Shown piece after piece: positions 1-8,696 of a DNA stretch of 64,000 nucleotides. The stretch lies in NCBI RefSeq assembly GCF_003383615.1, contig NZ_QNUL01000008.1, positions 124,001 to 188,000 of the forward strand, in the 5' to 3' direction. Position 1 is the stretch's first letter. Every line of letters begins with the position of its first letter. The notes below the pieces were generated by a model, which worked only from the letters and a program-made list of their open reading frames with translations, was not told the DNA's origin and searched no databases. This DNA comes from Dyadobacter luteus (GTDB lineage: Bacteria; Bacteroidota; Bacteroidia; Cytophagales; Spirosomataceae). The translations under genes and the position numbers were made by a program.

Positions 1-1820
1 GTTTCTCCTGATCCTACTCCATTTACTTTGAAAGATGGCAAAAGCACTTCTCCTGTCGAGACAAAGAATTTACCTTTTTCCATCACATCTAAAACCGGCT
101 GCCATCCATCCTGAAAACGTGGAAGCTCATCCAGTTGCAGATAGTTAACATTCAGGTGACCATAAAGCTCGTAGTTTGGCTCAATACGGAACAGATCTGC
201 TTCTGCAATCACATGCTTTTTCTGTCCCCAATTGGCCATATCGTCCATCAGATCAAGTACGCGTTTGCCCAATTTGGGTTGAGATAAGTCTGCCGGCATC
301 GCTTTCCAGGCAGCACCCAGGAATCTGTCCGACTTGTAAAATGTTTCTTCTTTGTACTTGTCAGGATATCCGGTTGAACCTTTCGTACGTGCGTGTGCTG
401 TCCATGCCAGACCTTTTTCGATTTCAAGCAGTTTGAGCATATCTTCCTTGTTTCCGATCCGGTATAGTTTTCCATATTCCGGATGGTTCTCTACAAACGG
501 TTGGTCTTTCTCCCTGGACATGAGCCAGTACACCGGCTTAGGGAAAATATTCATCCAGTGTCCTCCAAAAAAATTATTGGGCTCCTCACCGGGCAGCAGA
601 AGGAAATTCCCACCCGATAGCCGCTCGCATTCACTAAACATAGTTTTCAGTTCAGGCCATCTTTTAGCTTCCGGTCCGCGTGGACTACCCGGCCCGTGAA
701 ACTCTCCGAGATGAACTATGTTGACTCCCGTATTACGAAATGCTTTTACGAAACCAGGCATTTCCGCCATTGGTTTTCTAGTCAAAACATCATCTGAATG
801 TTCCTGATGAAAATGGCTCGACATCGTGTAATAACCTGGCAACGGCGCATAGGTATCATTATGCGTAAATGCTTTCACTTTCTCCAACACCTTGCCGTCC
901 TTTTCTCCGCTCAACAGACAAAAGAAGTTGTACCGCTGCTCTGTACCCGGAGGTGCATTGAACCAGGGAACCCAGCGCCTGTCGCCGAGCAAATCGTGCC
1001 GGATACCAATTCCGAATCCGGTAATAAGTGTGCGGTAATTTTCTCCATACCAAACATGTTCCAGGTTGTAGCAATTGTCGAGAGGATAGAAATACTGGTG
1101 TGGAGCCGGAAATAGCGCCAGGCTACCCTGTTCACCTTCTCCTATAATGGTGCGGTATTTTACGGCCATCATTTCAACCGTATCCGTTTTTACAGCATTT
1201 GTACTCCTGATAAAATTCTCAGTATCCGACCAGAAAATTTTTTTCCATGGTACATCCTTTCCTACCATTGCCGCATCATAAATAACAGCCAGTGAATCTA
1301 CTTTGGTATTCATCACTGCAGCTACATTCATCAGGGGACTTCCATTATACAGCGTGACATGATAGGCTCCGGAAAAAGGCCCCGCCGTAGCACCTGAAAC
1401 TATAATTTCTGTTTGAGCGCCTGATGTGATCACCTTTACACCAGATTTCACTAATTTCACGGGATAACTTGTGTATTTCTGATAGGCTGTTTTATCGAAG
1501 AAGATATTCCATCCATTTTGAGATACGAGATCGCGCTTACCTATTGTGAGAATAACCGCCGGATCCAGCTGTTTTGCAATGGTTTTATATTTCCCCTCCA
1601 TGCCGATCTGTAGTGCCTGAAACAGGGATTCTGCTTCACGGAGATCCAATATGATTCTCCCGGTTTCTGAGTTTCCGGCAGGCCATTCAATATTCAGTGC
1701 ATTTCCTTTTTGTGAAACCTGTACACCCGACTTTTTGTCAAAGCCTTTGGTGTCAACGGGGATTTGCGCCATGCTGTCGTATACCCCGAAGAATAAAACC
1801 AAAAAGATTAGAATTCGCAT
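1..1820 (-). CDS. Secreted PHP-like (CehA/McbA-type) metallohydrolase, 3' end cut
   Basis: An open frame of 606 codons runs from the ATG at 1820 off the left edge, so the C-terminus is missing. The start MRILIFLVLFFGVYDSMAQ is a signal peptide, so the product should be exported. The C-terminal half shows a PHP/CehA-like pattern: SSHFHQEHSDD near residue 333, LLPGEEPNN near 408 followed by GGHWMN, AWTAHARTKG near 473 and FVSTGEVLLPS near 590. PHP-family enzymes bind two or three metals with such His/Asp/Glu residues and hydrolyse phosphoesters or related bonds; the substrate here is unknown. It is the last visible gene of the minus-strand sugar locus, 76 bp after the epimerase-like gene. The N-terminal 300 residues have no recognised domain. 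The ORF is certain, the family probable. Confidence 0.75.
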   Translation of the reverse strand, partial: MRILIFLVLFFGVYDSMAQIPVDTKGFDKKSGVQVSQKGNALNIEWPAGNSETGRIILDLREAESLFQALQIGMEGKYKTIAKQLDPAVILTIGKRDLVSQNGWNIFFDKTAYQKYTSYPVKLVKSGVKVITSGAQTEIIVSGATAGPFSGAYHVTLYNGSPLMNVAAVMNTKVDSLAVIYDAAMVGKDVPWKKIFWSDTENFIRSTNAVKTDTVEMMAVKYRTIIGEGEQGSLALFPAPHQYFYPLDNCYNLEHVWYGENYRTLITGFGIGIRHDLLGDRRWVPWFNAPPGTEQRYNFFCLLSGEKDGKVLEKVKAFTHNDTYAPLPGYYTMSSHFHQEHSDDVLTRKPMAEMPGFVKAFRNTGVNIVHLGEFHGPGSPRGPEAKRWPELKTMFSECERLSGGNFLLLPGEEPNNFFGGHWMNIFPKPVYWLMSREKDQPFVENHPEYGKLYRIGNKEDMLKLLEIEKGLAWTAHARTKGSTGYPDKYKEETFYKSDRFLGAAWKAMPADLSQPKLGKRVLDLMDDMANWGQKKHVIAEADLFRIEPNYELYGHLNVNYLQLDELPRFQDGWQPVLDVMEKGKFFVSTGEVLLPSFKVNGVGSGE

Positions 1821-1896
1821 AGATGGTGTGGTTGTGGTTCGCCCCCATGCGGCTCACCAGATAAAACATTTTACCTGAGTTTTGTAGCAGAATGTA

Positions 1897-2748
1897 CTAT
1901 TGCCCAAAGGCCTGCTTGTAAAAAGCAAGTCCTTCACTTGCGAGTTCGTCGGCACTGTTAGCTAGTGGTCGCCATATACATGCTGCTCTTGCGAGTTCTT
2001 TAGAAGGCTGACCAAATGTTTCGATCACCACCGCTCCCTTGTAGCCGATTTCCTTCAAAGCTTTGCTGATTCCCTCCCATTCCAAATGTCCGGTGCCCGG
2101 AGTACCACGGTCACTTTCATTGCCCTGCACGTGGCAAAGCAAATCTTTCCCGATCTTACGTATCGAAGCAGGAATGTCTTTTTCTTCAATATTGGAATGG
2201 AAGGTATCCAGCACAATTTTGAGGTTCGGGCTTGCCACTTCATGTACGATAGAAAGTGCCTGATTAACTGTATTCACCATATCCGTTTCAAATCTGTTGA
2301 GTGGCTCCAAACCTACTACAACGCCATGATCAGCAGCGATTTCCCCTATCTCTATCAAGGTGTTTACACACCATTCTCTCTCCTGTTTTTTCTGCTCTTC
2401 CGAAACGAGACGTGTTTTACCTACTGCCGAGTAAACCGGTCCGCCAAAAATAGGACTGCCTACGTCCTGAGCAATTTTGATACAGTCAATGATGTATTGT
2501 TTTCCCAATTCCCTGTAAGCTGGCTCCGTACTAGAAATATCTCTTTCTGTACCAAATGCGCCACTTATTGTAATTTTTAAGTCGAGGTCGCGGGCAATAT
2601 CCTTAATCAGTTTCCAGTCGATAATGCTGGTGTCTTCAACGGCTATTTCGATAATGTCGTAGGCCATGTTTTTTACCTTGGTCAATAAATCGACATTAGC
2701 ACTTGAAAACGGGGATACCCAAATGAATGTGCTTGCTCCAAATAACAT
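1897..2748 (-). CDS. Sugar isomerase/epimerase, ketose 3-epimerase (psicose/tagatose epimerase) type
   Basis: A 283-aa xylose-isomerase-like TIM barrel with no signal peptide, so cytoplasmic. The metal-site pattern of D-tagatose/D-psicose 3-epimerases is visible: E148 in LEPLNRFE, D181 in VLDTFHSNIEE, H206 in CHVQGNESDRG and E243 in VIETF. Spacing is nearly the same as in characterised enzymes of that family. These enzymes use Mn2+ or Co2+ to invert C3 of a free ketose. Related TIM barrels act on keto-sugars or inositols, so the exact substrate is open. It lies 90 bp downstream of a Gfo/Idh oxidoreductase on the same strand, a common pairing in sugar oxidation pathways. Length matches the family. 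Confidence 0.85.
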   Translation of the reverse strand: MLFGASTFIWVSPFSSANVDLLTKVKNMAYDIIEIAVEDTSIIDWKLIKDIARDLDLKITISGAFGTERDISSTEPAYRELGKQYIIDCIKIAQDVGSPIFGGPVYSAVGKTRLVSEEQKKQEREWCVNTLIEIGEIAADHGVVVGLEPLNRFETDMVNTVNQALSIVHEVASPNLKIVLDTFHSNIEEKDIPASIRKIGKDLLCHVQGNESDRGTPGTGHLEWEGISKALKEIGYKGAVVIETFGQPSKELARAACIWRPLANSADELASEGLAFYKQAFGQ

Positions 2749-2775
2749 TTTTGATGTTTTTAAATTCGGAATATT

Positions 2776-2796
2776 GCCACGGGCAATGCCCGTGGC
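2776..2796. repeat. Perfect GC-rich inverted repeat (REP-like)
   Basis: The 10-base arms gccacgggca and tgcccgtggc flank a single central base, in the gap between the epimerase and oxidoreductase genes. A related hairpin lies at 4015-4033 in the next gap. No T-run follows on either strand, so it is more likely a repeat or mRNA-stabilising hairpin than a terminator. Confidence 0.7.
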
Positions 2797-2838
2797 AGAG
2801 ATATATGAGTCTTTCAGGCTGATAGCTAACAGATAAGA

Positions 2839-3957
2839 TTACGCTTCAAAGCTTGGTATCTGTACACGAATACCGCCGTTCATAGCCGACTCGTGCGCGC
2901 AGATACCTGCGCATGTATAATTCGCGGCAAGAGCCGCATCCACAGCTGAATCTCTTCCTTCTATAATAGCAGCGACAAATTCCTGTACAAGGTGTGGGTG
3001 AGAACCTCCATGCCCTGCTCCCTGAAGGAAGGAAACGTGATTCGGGTCATCAATTTTTTCTCTTCTTGTAAAATGTTTGATCGGTTCAATCAGCAAATCA
3101 TCTGTATCTGGAATAGAAATGCGTTTTGCATTTTCACCTCCATCAAAAATCACGTGATCTTCATCCTGAAGCTGTTCCCATTCGAACGACATTTTGGTTC
3201 CGTACACATCATAACTCTCACGATACTGACGTACCACATCAAACAAAGAACGTGTTGCTTCTGCCACTACGTTTGAGTCTTTCAAAGTGAATGTAGCGGT
3301 TTCAACTGCAAACGGAGATCCGTAACGGCTTGCCAGATCTTCCGAAAGACGTCCGGAACCATGGCAAACTACAGTTTCTGCAATCGTATTGTTAATTTTC
3401 AAAAGAGGAGAAATGGCGTGCGTTCCGTTCAACATTGGCGGATATCCTTTCCAGTACTCATCCCATCCGTCCATGCTCATATCCTGAATGTGAGAACCAC
3501 GCACAAACTGAATATCACCCAATTGTCCGGTCTTAGCCAGATCAAGTCCATACAAAAACTCGCGTGTGTATAGTGCGGTTTCCATCATCATATATACTTT
3601 GTTCGCTCTGCGTTTTGCATCAACGATAGCGATACAATCTTCCTTGGTCATCGCCATTGGAATGGTACAGGCTGTATGTTTACCAGCATTAAGAGAAGCC
3701 AGGGTCATTTGAGCGTGTTGAGGAACAGGCGTTACAATGTGAATCGCATCCACATCATCTCTTTTTGGAACATCATCAAAATTCTCAAATACCAGATTCG
3801 GGTCCAGATTGAATTTCGCAGTCAGCTCATCACGGGTTTGTTTGTTGCGGGTACAAATACCCACTGCTTTGATATTCGGATGGCTTTGATAAATAGAGAT
3901 GAATTCTTTCCCGAAACCCATACCTACGATAACGACTGTAATTTGCTTCTGACTCAT
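2839..3957 (-). CDS. Gfo/Idh/MocA family oxidoreductase lacking the usual EKP lysine
   Basis: A 372-aa protein with an N-terminal Rossmann fold (VVIVGMGFGKEF, residues 8-19) for NAD(P), followed by the mixed alpha/beta substrate domain of the Gfo/Idh/MocA family. There is no signal peptide, so it should work in the cytoplasm. Where family members normally have an E-K-P motif whose lysine takes part in catalysis, this protein reads AGKHTACTIPMAM: C97-T98-I99-P100, with Ile in place of Lys. It may therefore use another general acid/base or do a different reaction. The neighbouring epimerase, ThuA and SusCD genes point to oxidation or reduction at a sugar carbon, possibly at the 3-keto level. 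Family assignment is firm; substrate unknown. Confidence 0.85.
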   Translation of the reverse strand: MSQKQITVVIVGMGFGKEFISIYQSHPNIKAVGICTRNKQTRDELTAKFNLDPNLVFENFDDVPKRDDVDAIHIVTPVPQHAQMTLASLNAGKHTACTIPMAMTKEDCIAIVDAKRRANKVYMMMETALYTREFLYGLDLAKTGQLGDIQFVRGSHIQDMSMDGWDEYWKGYPPMLNGTHAISPLLKINNTIAETVVCHGSGRLSEDLASRYGSPFAVETATFTLKDSNVVAEATRSLFDVVRQYRESYDVYGTKMSFEWEQLQDEDHVIFDGGENAKRISIPDTDDLLIEPIKHFTRREKIDDPNHVSFLQGAGHGGSHPHLVQEFVAAIIEGRDSAVDAALAANYTCAGICAHESAMNGGIRVQIPSFEA

Positions 3958-4014
3958 GTTTTTTGTTTTTATTGGATAATAATATTTTTATCAATTTCGA
4001 ATCCCGAACATGTT

Positions 4015-4164
4015 CCGCGGGCGATGCCCACGGCTCAGGGATTGCGCCCTTTCAGGGCTATTGGGATTTTGACTTCGACGGCGGAGCCGATCTTAACCGC
4101 AACGGCGGCCCGGTCTTAACCGCAGCGGCGGCCCGGTCTTAATTCTTAATTCTTAATTCTTAAT
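4015..4164. repeat. Composite repeat: two hairpins, 23-bp tandem repeat, TCTTAAT heptamers
   Basis: In the gap between the ThuA and Gfo/Idh genes I see, in order: a hairpin 4015-4033 (ccgcgggc/gcccacgg, one mismatch), a hairpin 4046-4058 (gccct/agggc), about three degenerate copies of a 23-bp unit ending in cggtcttaac (about 4075-4143), and four copies of the heptamer TCTTAAT (4137-4164), ending next to the ThuA stop codon. The hairpin part resembles the GC palindrome at 2776-2796. There are no unique spacers, so it is not a CRISPR. Its function is unknown; replication slippage would explain the tandem parts. Confidence 0.7.
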
Positions 4165-4893
4165 TTACTTCCCAGCTGCCCATTTCACGGCATTTCTCAG
4201 CAGTGTTTTGTAAGGTTGAATGGTGTGCGATTCTGCATCATGCCCCAGCGCAATACCTACAATGCGTGCTTTTGGATATTTCACGATCGTAACACTTGGG
4301 AATACATCGTCTGATTCTTTTGCTTTTGCTGTCGCCAATACCTCAACCGGAGAGCCTGACGCATCCGTTTTGAGATAATACAACTCATCTTTCAAATTGA
4401 AAGTAGCCGGAACACCCTTCATAACAGGATGTTTTTTATTGGTTACCGTTACATCAAAAGGACCGTATTTATTATGTCCTTTTGAGCCGCCACCCACCAG
4501 TTTCTGGTTGTATTCAGGCCAGTCTTTCCAGTTGTACCAAAGCGCAGGATGTGCTAAAACAAGCCCTTTACCTGCATCAGCAAAGGCGAAAATAGCCTTA
4601 CGCGTAGCCTCATCTTTGATGGGCTGATTATTAGCCAGATAAAGCACATCAATATTAGGCAAGTGCGACAGGATCGTGGAAGGATCGCTTGTATACTCAA
4701 CGGTAGCAAACCCGCCTTCCTGTAATGTTGCTACATCTTCCTGTTTGTACCATCTGTCGAAATCGTGAGACTCACCTCCTCCGACGAGCAATACCCGTAT
4801 CGCTTTCTTTTGTCCCGGACCGTCCGCTCTGGTTTCAGCAGCAACCGCTAACAGCGTCAAAAACAGACAAGCTTTTAAAATCAATCTGATCAT
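4165..4893 (-). CDS. Secreted ThuA-domain protein
   Basis: A 242-aa protein with a signal peptide (about residues 1-23, ending ETRADG) and a single ThuA domain, a class-I-amidotransferase-like fold. Visible signatures are RVLLVGGGESHDF, GKGLVLAHPALWYNW, HPVMKGVPATF, DELYYL and GIALGHD. ThuA proteins occur in sugar loci such as the rhizobial trehalose/maltitol thuAB genes, where they are linked to keto-sugar catabolism; no activity can be read from sequence alone. It lies 56 bp downstream of a larger lipoprotein that carries a second ThuA domain, so the locus has two ThuA modules in the cell envelope. Confidence 0.85.
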   Translation of the reverse strand: MIRLILKACLFLTLLAVAAETRADGPGQKKAIRVLLVGGGESHDFDRWYKQEDVATLQEGGFATVEYTSDPSTILSHLPNIDVLYLANNQPIKDEATRKAIFAFADAGKGLVLAHPALWYNWKDWPEYNQKLVGGGSKGHNKYGPFDVTVTNKKHPVMKGVPATFNLKDELYYLKTDASGSPVEVLATAKAKESDDVFPSVTIVKYPKARIVGIALGHDAESHTIQPYKTLLRNAVKWAAGK

Positions 4894-4949
4894 TTAAAAT
4901 AGAAGTTAAAGTAGTTAAGAATTTAAAAGAGTTAAGGGTCAGGTTTAGT

Positions 4950-7900
4950 CTATTTTGTTACACGCAATATTCCGTTCATACCTCTCCAGTGCCCCGGGAA
5001 GGTGCATACAAATGGATAGTCTCCCGGTGTTGAAGGAATTGTTATTTCCAAAGTAGCCGTTTCGCCTGTACTGACAAGTTTGGTCGAAAACAGAACCTCA
5101 GGGATCTTAGGAACGTACTGCTTTTCAGCTGCCTTCGGATCCGATAACATATCATCTGCTGCCTTACCTACCTTCTGCAATGAACCTGGTTTGATTATCA
5201 ACAAATTGTGCTGCATACCATCAGGGTTTTCAAGATTGATTACCACCTTTTGGCCAGCTTTCACCTGAATCAGTTTTTTGTCATACTGCAATAACTCCGG
5301 CACCACCTGCAGATCAATCACCAACGCATTGCTGTTCGATGAACTTACAGGTTTAGTGGCATTTGCAGCAGCTGTTGAAGCACCTTTACTGTTCGGACGG
5401 CTCAATTCCAGAGATGCTTTCTGGAAGTTTCCTTCGAAACCGAAACGTCCTTCGTAGGTACCAATCTTATCATCACCTTCCACGTCTTCACCCGTTCTGA
5501 ATGAATTGGACAGAGGCGTTGTAAATAACATATGCGCTTTTCCTTCTGCGGCAAGCTTACCATCAATGTAAATGGTGATTTTACCACCGGCTGCGAGATT
5601 GGCCACTACATCAAATTTCTCAGGAAGAGGTGTAGAAGTTGCAGCCTGGCTCACCATACCATGTTGTTTCACAGCCATGATCACTTTACCATCCTGGATA
5701 TACAAACCATAACCTCCATCCTTTCCACCCTGTCCGGCGATGAATCCTTTTAAAGCGCGATCACGTGATTTAGTCACACTTGCTTTAATGGTGATTTCTT
5801 TTCCTGAAACATCAGGAGGGAACTGCATTGTATTTCTTCTTCCCAGTGCATACACTTCTTTATTCAGTGCTGCCACAATTTCCTCGCTGAATTTGGATTT
5901 CAAAGATTGTTTTTCGGCAGCTGCCAAAAAGCCCTTTTCATGCGTAACTGCTGCTGCGAACAACGCTTTTGAAAGCCATGCATCCTTGGCATTTTGCTCA
6001 TCCAAAGATGCCTGATATACCGCTTCACCAATTTTTTCAGAGGCTGGCAGTTCAACCAGCGCTACGAAAGCAGCAAGACGTGTATTCAGGTCAGCATCTT
6101 TCATCAGCTTTTGAATACCTCCAAAACTCTGTTCCGTTTTAGGCAATACGGAAGCCGCTGCTTTTCTCACACCAGCTGCGGGATGGGTCAATGCTTTGTC
6201 TACAACTTGTAACGCTTCAGCATTCGAACCATCCAGTGCACCCAATCCATGTAAAGTCCACAAAGCATGTACAGCCGGACTGTTCAGACCGATTTCATCC
6301 ACTTTCTGATCGCCGATGATTTTGTATAGTTCAGGTAAAACAGACAGTTTCTTAGATTCAACCAGCAAGCGTTGCGCAGTCATTCTCCAGAACATGTTAT
6401 CGTTTTGAAGAGCGGTAATCAGTCCGGGCAAATCATCTTTTGACAGCTTCATAGCCGGAGCTTTCTTACCATTTTTATACACAATTCTGTATACACGGCC
6501 GTGGTCCAAATCCCTCATTGGGCTGCTGAACGCATTACCCGGACCATGTGGCTGATCTTTAAATGGCAAAATAAATTCAGAAGGAGACTGAGCAGGTACG
6601 AATACGTTATGCTGAATGATGAAGTTATACCAATCTGCAACCCATACAGCACCATCCGGTCCTACCTCGGCATGCACCGGACCAAACCATTCATCAGAAC
6701 TAGCCATAAAATTCCATCCGTCTTTTTCCTTATATCCCGCTCCGTCGCGTTCGATGATTGCTTTATGAATCAAACGAATAGTAGGTTCTGTTACGAAAGC
6801 TGTCCTGTTCCAATATTCTTTCGGGTAGTTACGTGCGGTATAAAAATGATGTCCCGCTGCCGAGGTAAATCCACCTACCACATCCACCTGACGTAGATTA
6901 GGCGTCATGGAGTGTGCATCATAATGGCCGTCAATCTTGTGTACCGCCTGAATAGAAGGCTGATCCGGATCACCAACAGAACGTTGCAGATATTTGGCAG
7001 GCATAGAATAGTACGCGCTGTGCGTGTTGTTGGCAGTAGAAAGGAATACGTTGTTGTCTTCCGTCATACCTAATCCCCAGGTATTGTTGCTGCTGCTTCC
7101 CAGGTAGGCGAATTCTTTTCCGTCGGGCTTAAAATGATATACACCCTGTCCAAAGTTGTAAGGTTTACCCTCAATAGTACCTCTAAAGCCTGAATAGCCA
7201 TTCACTCCCCAGATCTTATTATCAAATCCATATTGAAGATTTGATGGTCCCGCATGCGTATCGTTTTTCCCCCAGCCCGTCATGATCACTTCACGTACGT
7301 CAGCCACATCGTCTCCATTTGTATCCTTCATGAAAACAAAGTCCGGAGCCATAGACACGATAATTCCACCATTGGAAAATACCATACTGGTAGGAATATT
7401 CAATTTATCGGCAAACACAGTGAACTTGTCTGCTTTGCCATCGCCATCCGTATCTTCACAAATCTTGATTCTGTCGTTAGCCGCACCATCCGTTTCTTTA
7501 AATGTGTTAGGATAATCTACCGATTCCACTACCCAAAGTCTCCCTCTTTCGTCCCATGCCATCGCAATCGGATTGGTAATATCCGGTTCCGCCGCGAAAA
7601 GCTGAATATCAAAATCATTAGCAACTTGTGTCAGTTTGTTGGATTCTGCCGGACTCAATGCTTCCTGCATTTTCTGAACAACATGACGTTTGGTATACTG
7701 AGAAATGGTATCAGAATCATAAATATCAACATCAGGCAAATTGAGGGCTTTGATCTGATCCTGCACTTTATCGCCCATCGCCCATAGTACGCCATTTCTT
7801 ACCAAATCAAGAAAACCTTTGTTAGTCCAGGTTTTGTCCTCGTGGCCATAAGCAGTATAAAATACCCGTCCTTTTCCCTGATTTCTTACCCAGGTGTAGG

Positions 7901-8492
7901 GCTCGTGGTGATCGCCTTCCACACGTTCGCCTAATACAATTTTATCAGGGTTCAGATTTTTATGAACATAGGTTTCATCCCATGTTTTGAAGTTGGTAAT
8001 ACCTTTCATTACAGGATGATCCGCTTTCAGAATCACATTTTCAAATGTATCTTCCTTGTGTGAAGCAAACTGCCCGCCGATTGTTTTGATATACCAGTCA
8101 GAATTTTTAAAACACCCTGCAGCCGAATGCAGAGGTATTAACCCTTTTCCTCCTTCCACAAATGCCTTCATCGCACTCTCCTGTGAAGCAGACAGTGTAT
8201 CATGATTTGCATAAATGACCAGTACGTCATATTTGCTCAGATTTTCTGTGTTGATGTCTTTCAGATCGGTGGTATAGGTCATATTAATACCACTTTTAAA
8301 AAGCTTTATCGCGAGCCAGGGTGCATATTTCCCGGAATCGTGATGTTTACTATTATGACCCAGAAACAGGACTTCGGCTCTTCGCCCCTCCTGTTTGGAA
8401 TTTCCGGTTTTTCCACCCGAATTACTCATCTGGTTGTGGGCACAGCCTAATGCGAGTAATCCTAAAAATAATACGGCGACGTACTTCCTCAT
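4950..8492 (-). CDS. Giant lipoprotein: ThuA + dehydrogenase propeller + HEAT-like + LamG-like + cupredoxin
   Basis: About 1180 aa. The ATG at 8492 is preferred over the one at 8504 because it gives a compact lipoprotein signal (MRKYVAVLFLG, lipobox LALGC). Residue numbers below count from 8504. A ThuA domain spans about 43-245. A beta-propeller like the PVC-type membrane-bound dehydrogenases spans about 300-690, with acidic Asp-rich loops DTDGDGKAD and DTNGDDVAD. Helical HEAT-like repeats cover about 695-880 and a LamG-like sandwich about 905-1040. The C-terminal 120 residues are a cupredoxin with type-1 copper ligands H1099 (MQHN), C1167, H1172 and M1176 (VCTFPGHWRGMNG). Many relatives of the propeller carry a haem c motif CxxCH; I find none here, so copper may be the electron carrier. 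Probable role: envelope sugar oxidation. Domains are clear, reaction inferred. Confidence 0.85.
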   Translation of the reverse strand: MRKYVAVLFLGLLALGCAHNQMSNSGGKTGNSKQEGRRAEVLFLGHNSKHHDSGKYAPWLAIKLFKSGINMTYTTDLKDINTENLSKYDVLVIYANHDTLSASQESAMKAFVEGGKGLIPLHSAAGCFKNSDWYIKTIGGQFASHKEDTFENVILKADHPVMKGITNFKTWDETYVHKNLNPDKIVLGERVEGDHHEPYTWVRNQGKGRVFYTAYGHEDKTWTNKGFLDLVRNGVLWAMGDKVQDQIKALNLPDVDIYDSDTISQYTKRHVVQKMQEALSPAESNKLTQVANDFDIQLFAAEPDITNPIAMAWDERGRLWVVESVDYPNTFKETDGAANDRIKICEDTDGDGKADKFTVFADKLNIPTSMVFSNGGIIVSMAPDFVFMKDTNGDDVADVREVIMTGWGKNDTHAGPSNLQYGFDNKIWGVNGYSGFRGTIEGKPYNFGQGVYHFKPDGKEFAYLGSSSNNTWGLGMTEDNNVFLSTANNTHSAYYSMPAKYLQRSVGDPDQPSIQAVHKIDGHYDAHSMTPNLRQVDVVGGFTSAAGHHFYTARNYPKEYWNRTAFVTEPTIRLIHKAIIERDGAGYKEKDGWNFMASSDEWFGPVHAEVGPDGAVWVADWYNFIIQHNVFVPAQSPSEFILPFKDQPHGPGNAFSSPMRDLDHGRVYRIVYKNGKKAPAMKLSKDDLPGLITALQNDNMFWRMTAQRLLVESKKLSVLPELYKIIGDQKVDEIGLNSPAVHALWTLHGLGALDGSNAEALQVVDKALTHPAAGVRKAAASVLPKTEQSFGGIQKLMKDADLNTRLAAFVALVELPASEKIGEAVYQASLDEQNAKDAWLSKALFAAAVTHEKGFLAAAEKQSLKSKFSEEIVAALNKEVYALGRRNTMQFPPDVSGKEITIKASVTKSRDRALKGFIAGQGGKDGGYGLYIQDGKVIMAVKQHGMVSQAATSTPLPEKFDVVANLAAGGKITIYIDGKLAAEGKAHMLFTTPLSNSFRTGEDVEGDDKIGTYEGRFGFEGNFQKASLELSRPNSKGASTAAANATKPVSSSNSNALVIDLQVVPELLQYDKKLIQVKAGQKVVINLENPDGMQHNLLIIKPGSLQKVGKAADDMLSDPKAAEKQYVPKIPEVLFSTKLVSTGETATLEITIPSTPGDYPFVCTFPGHWRGMNGILRVTK

Positions 8493-8561
8493 TAAAACAG
8501 TCATTTAAATCAATTATATAGCTCTAAAAAATTCGATATTCTCGCTAAGCTGTTTTGAATC

Positions 8562-8588
8562 AGCTATCGCCTCACAAAGGCGATAGCT
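8562..8588. other. Perfect 10-bp stem-loop between operon segments
   Basis: The arms agctatcgcc and ggcgatagct enclose a 7-base loop. It sits between the DUF3823-like gene and the giant ThuA lipoprotein gene. No T-run follows on either strand, so it may be an attenuating or stabilising hairpin rather than a classic terminator. Confidence 0.5.
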
Positions 8589-8696
8589 GTATACCCAATC
8601 TTAAAAGAAGCAGTCGCCCATTAAGATACTTGTTGCCAGAAGCAATAACTTCTTATTCGTAGGCATTGATGCCCACCGGGTTATCTTCCTGATATT

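Noticed and set aside
4075..4164. Short CRISPR-like tandem repeats
   Set aside because: Units are directly adjacent, with no unique spacers and no cas genes in the window.
7254..7787. 177-aa forward frame inside the giant ThuA lipoprotein gene
   Set aside because: Antisense to a well-supported gene; composition is not protein-like.
8562..8588. Riboswitch or terminator in the SusCD operon
   Set aside because: A single hairpin without T-run or conserved aptamer parts; recorded only as a stem-loop.
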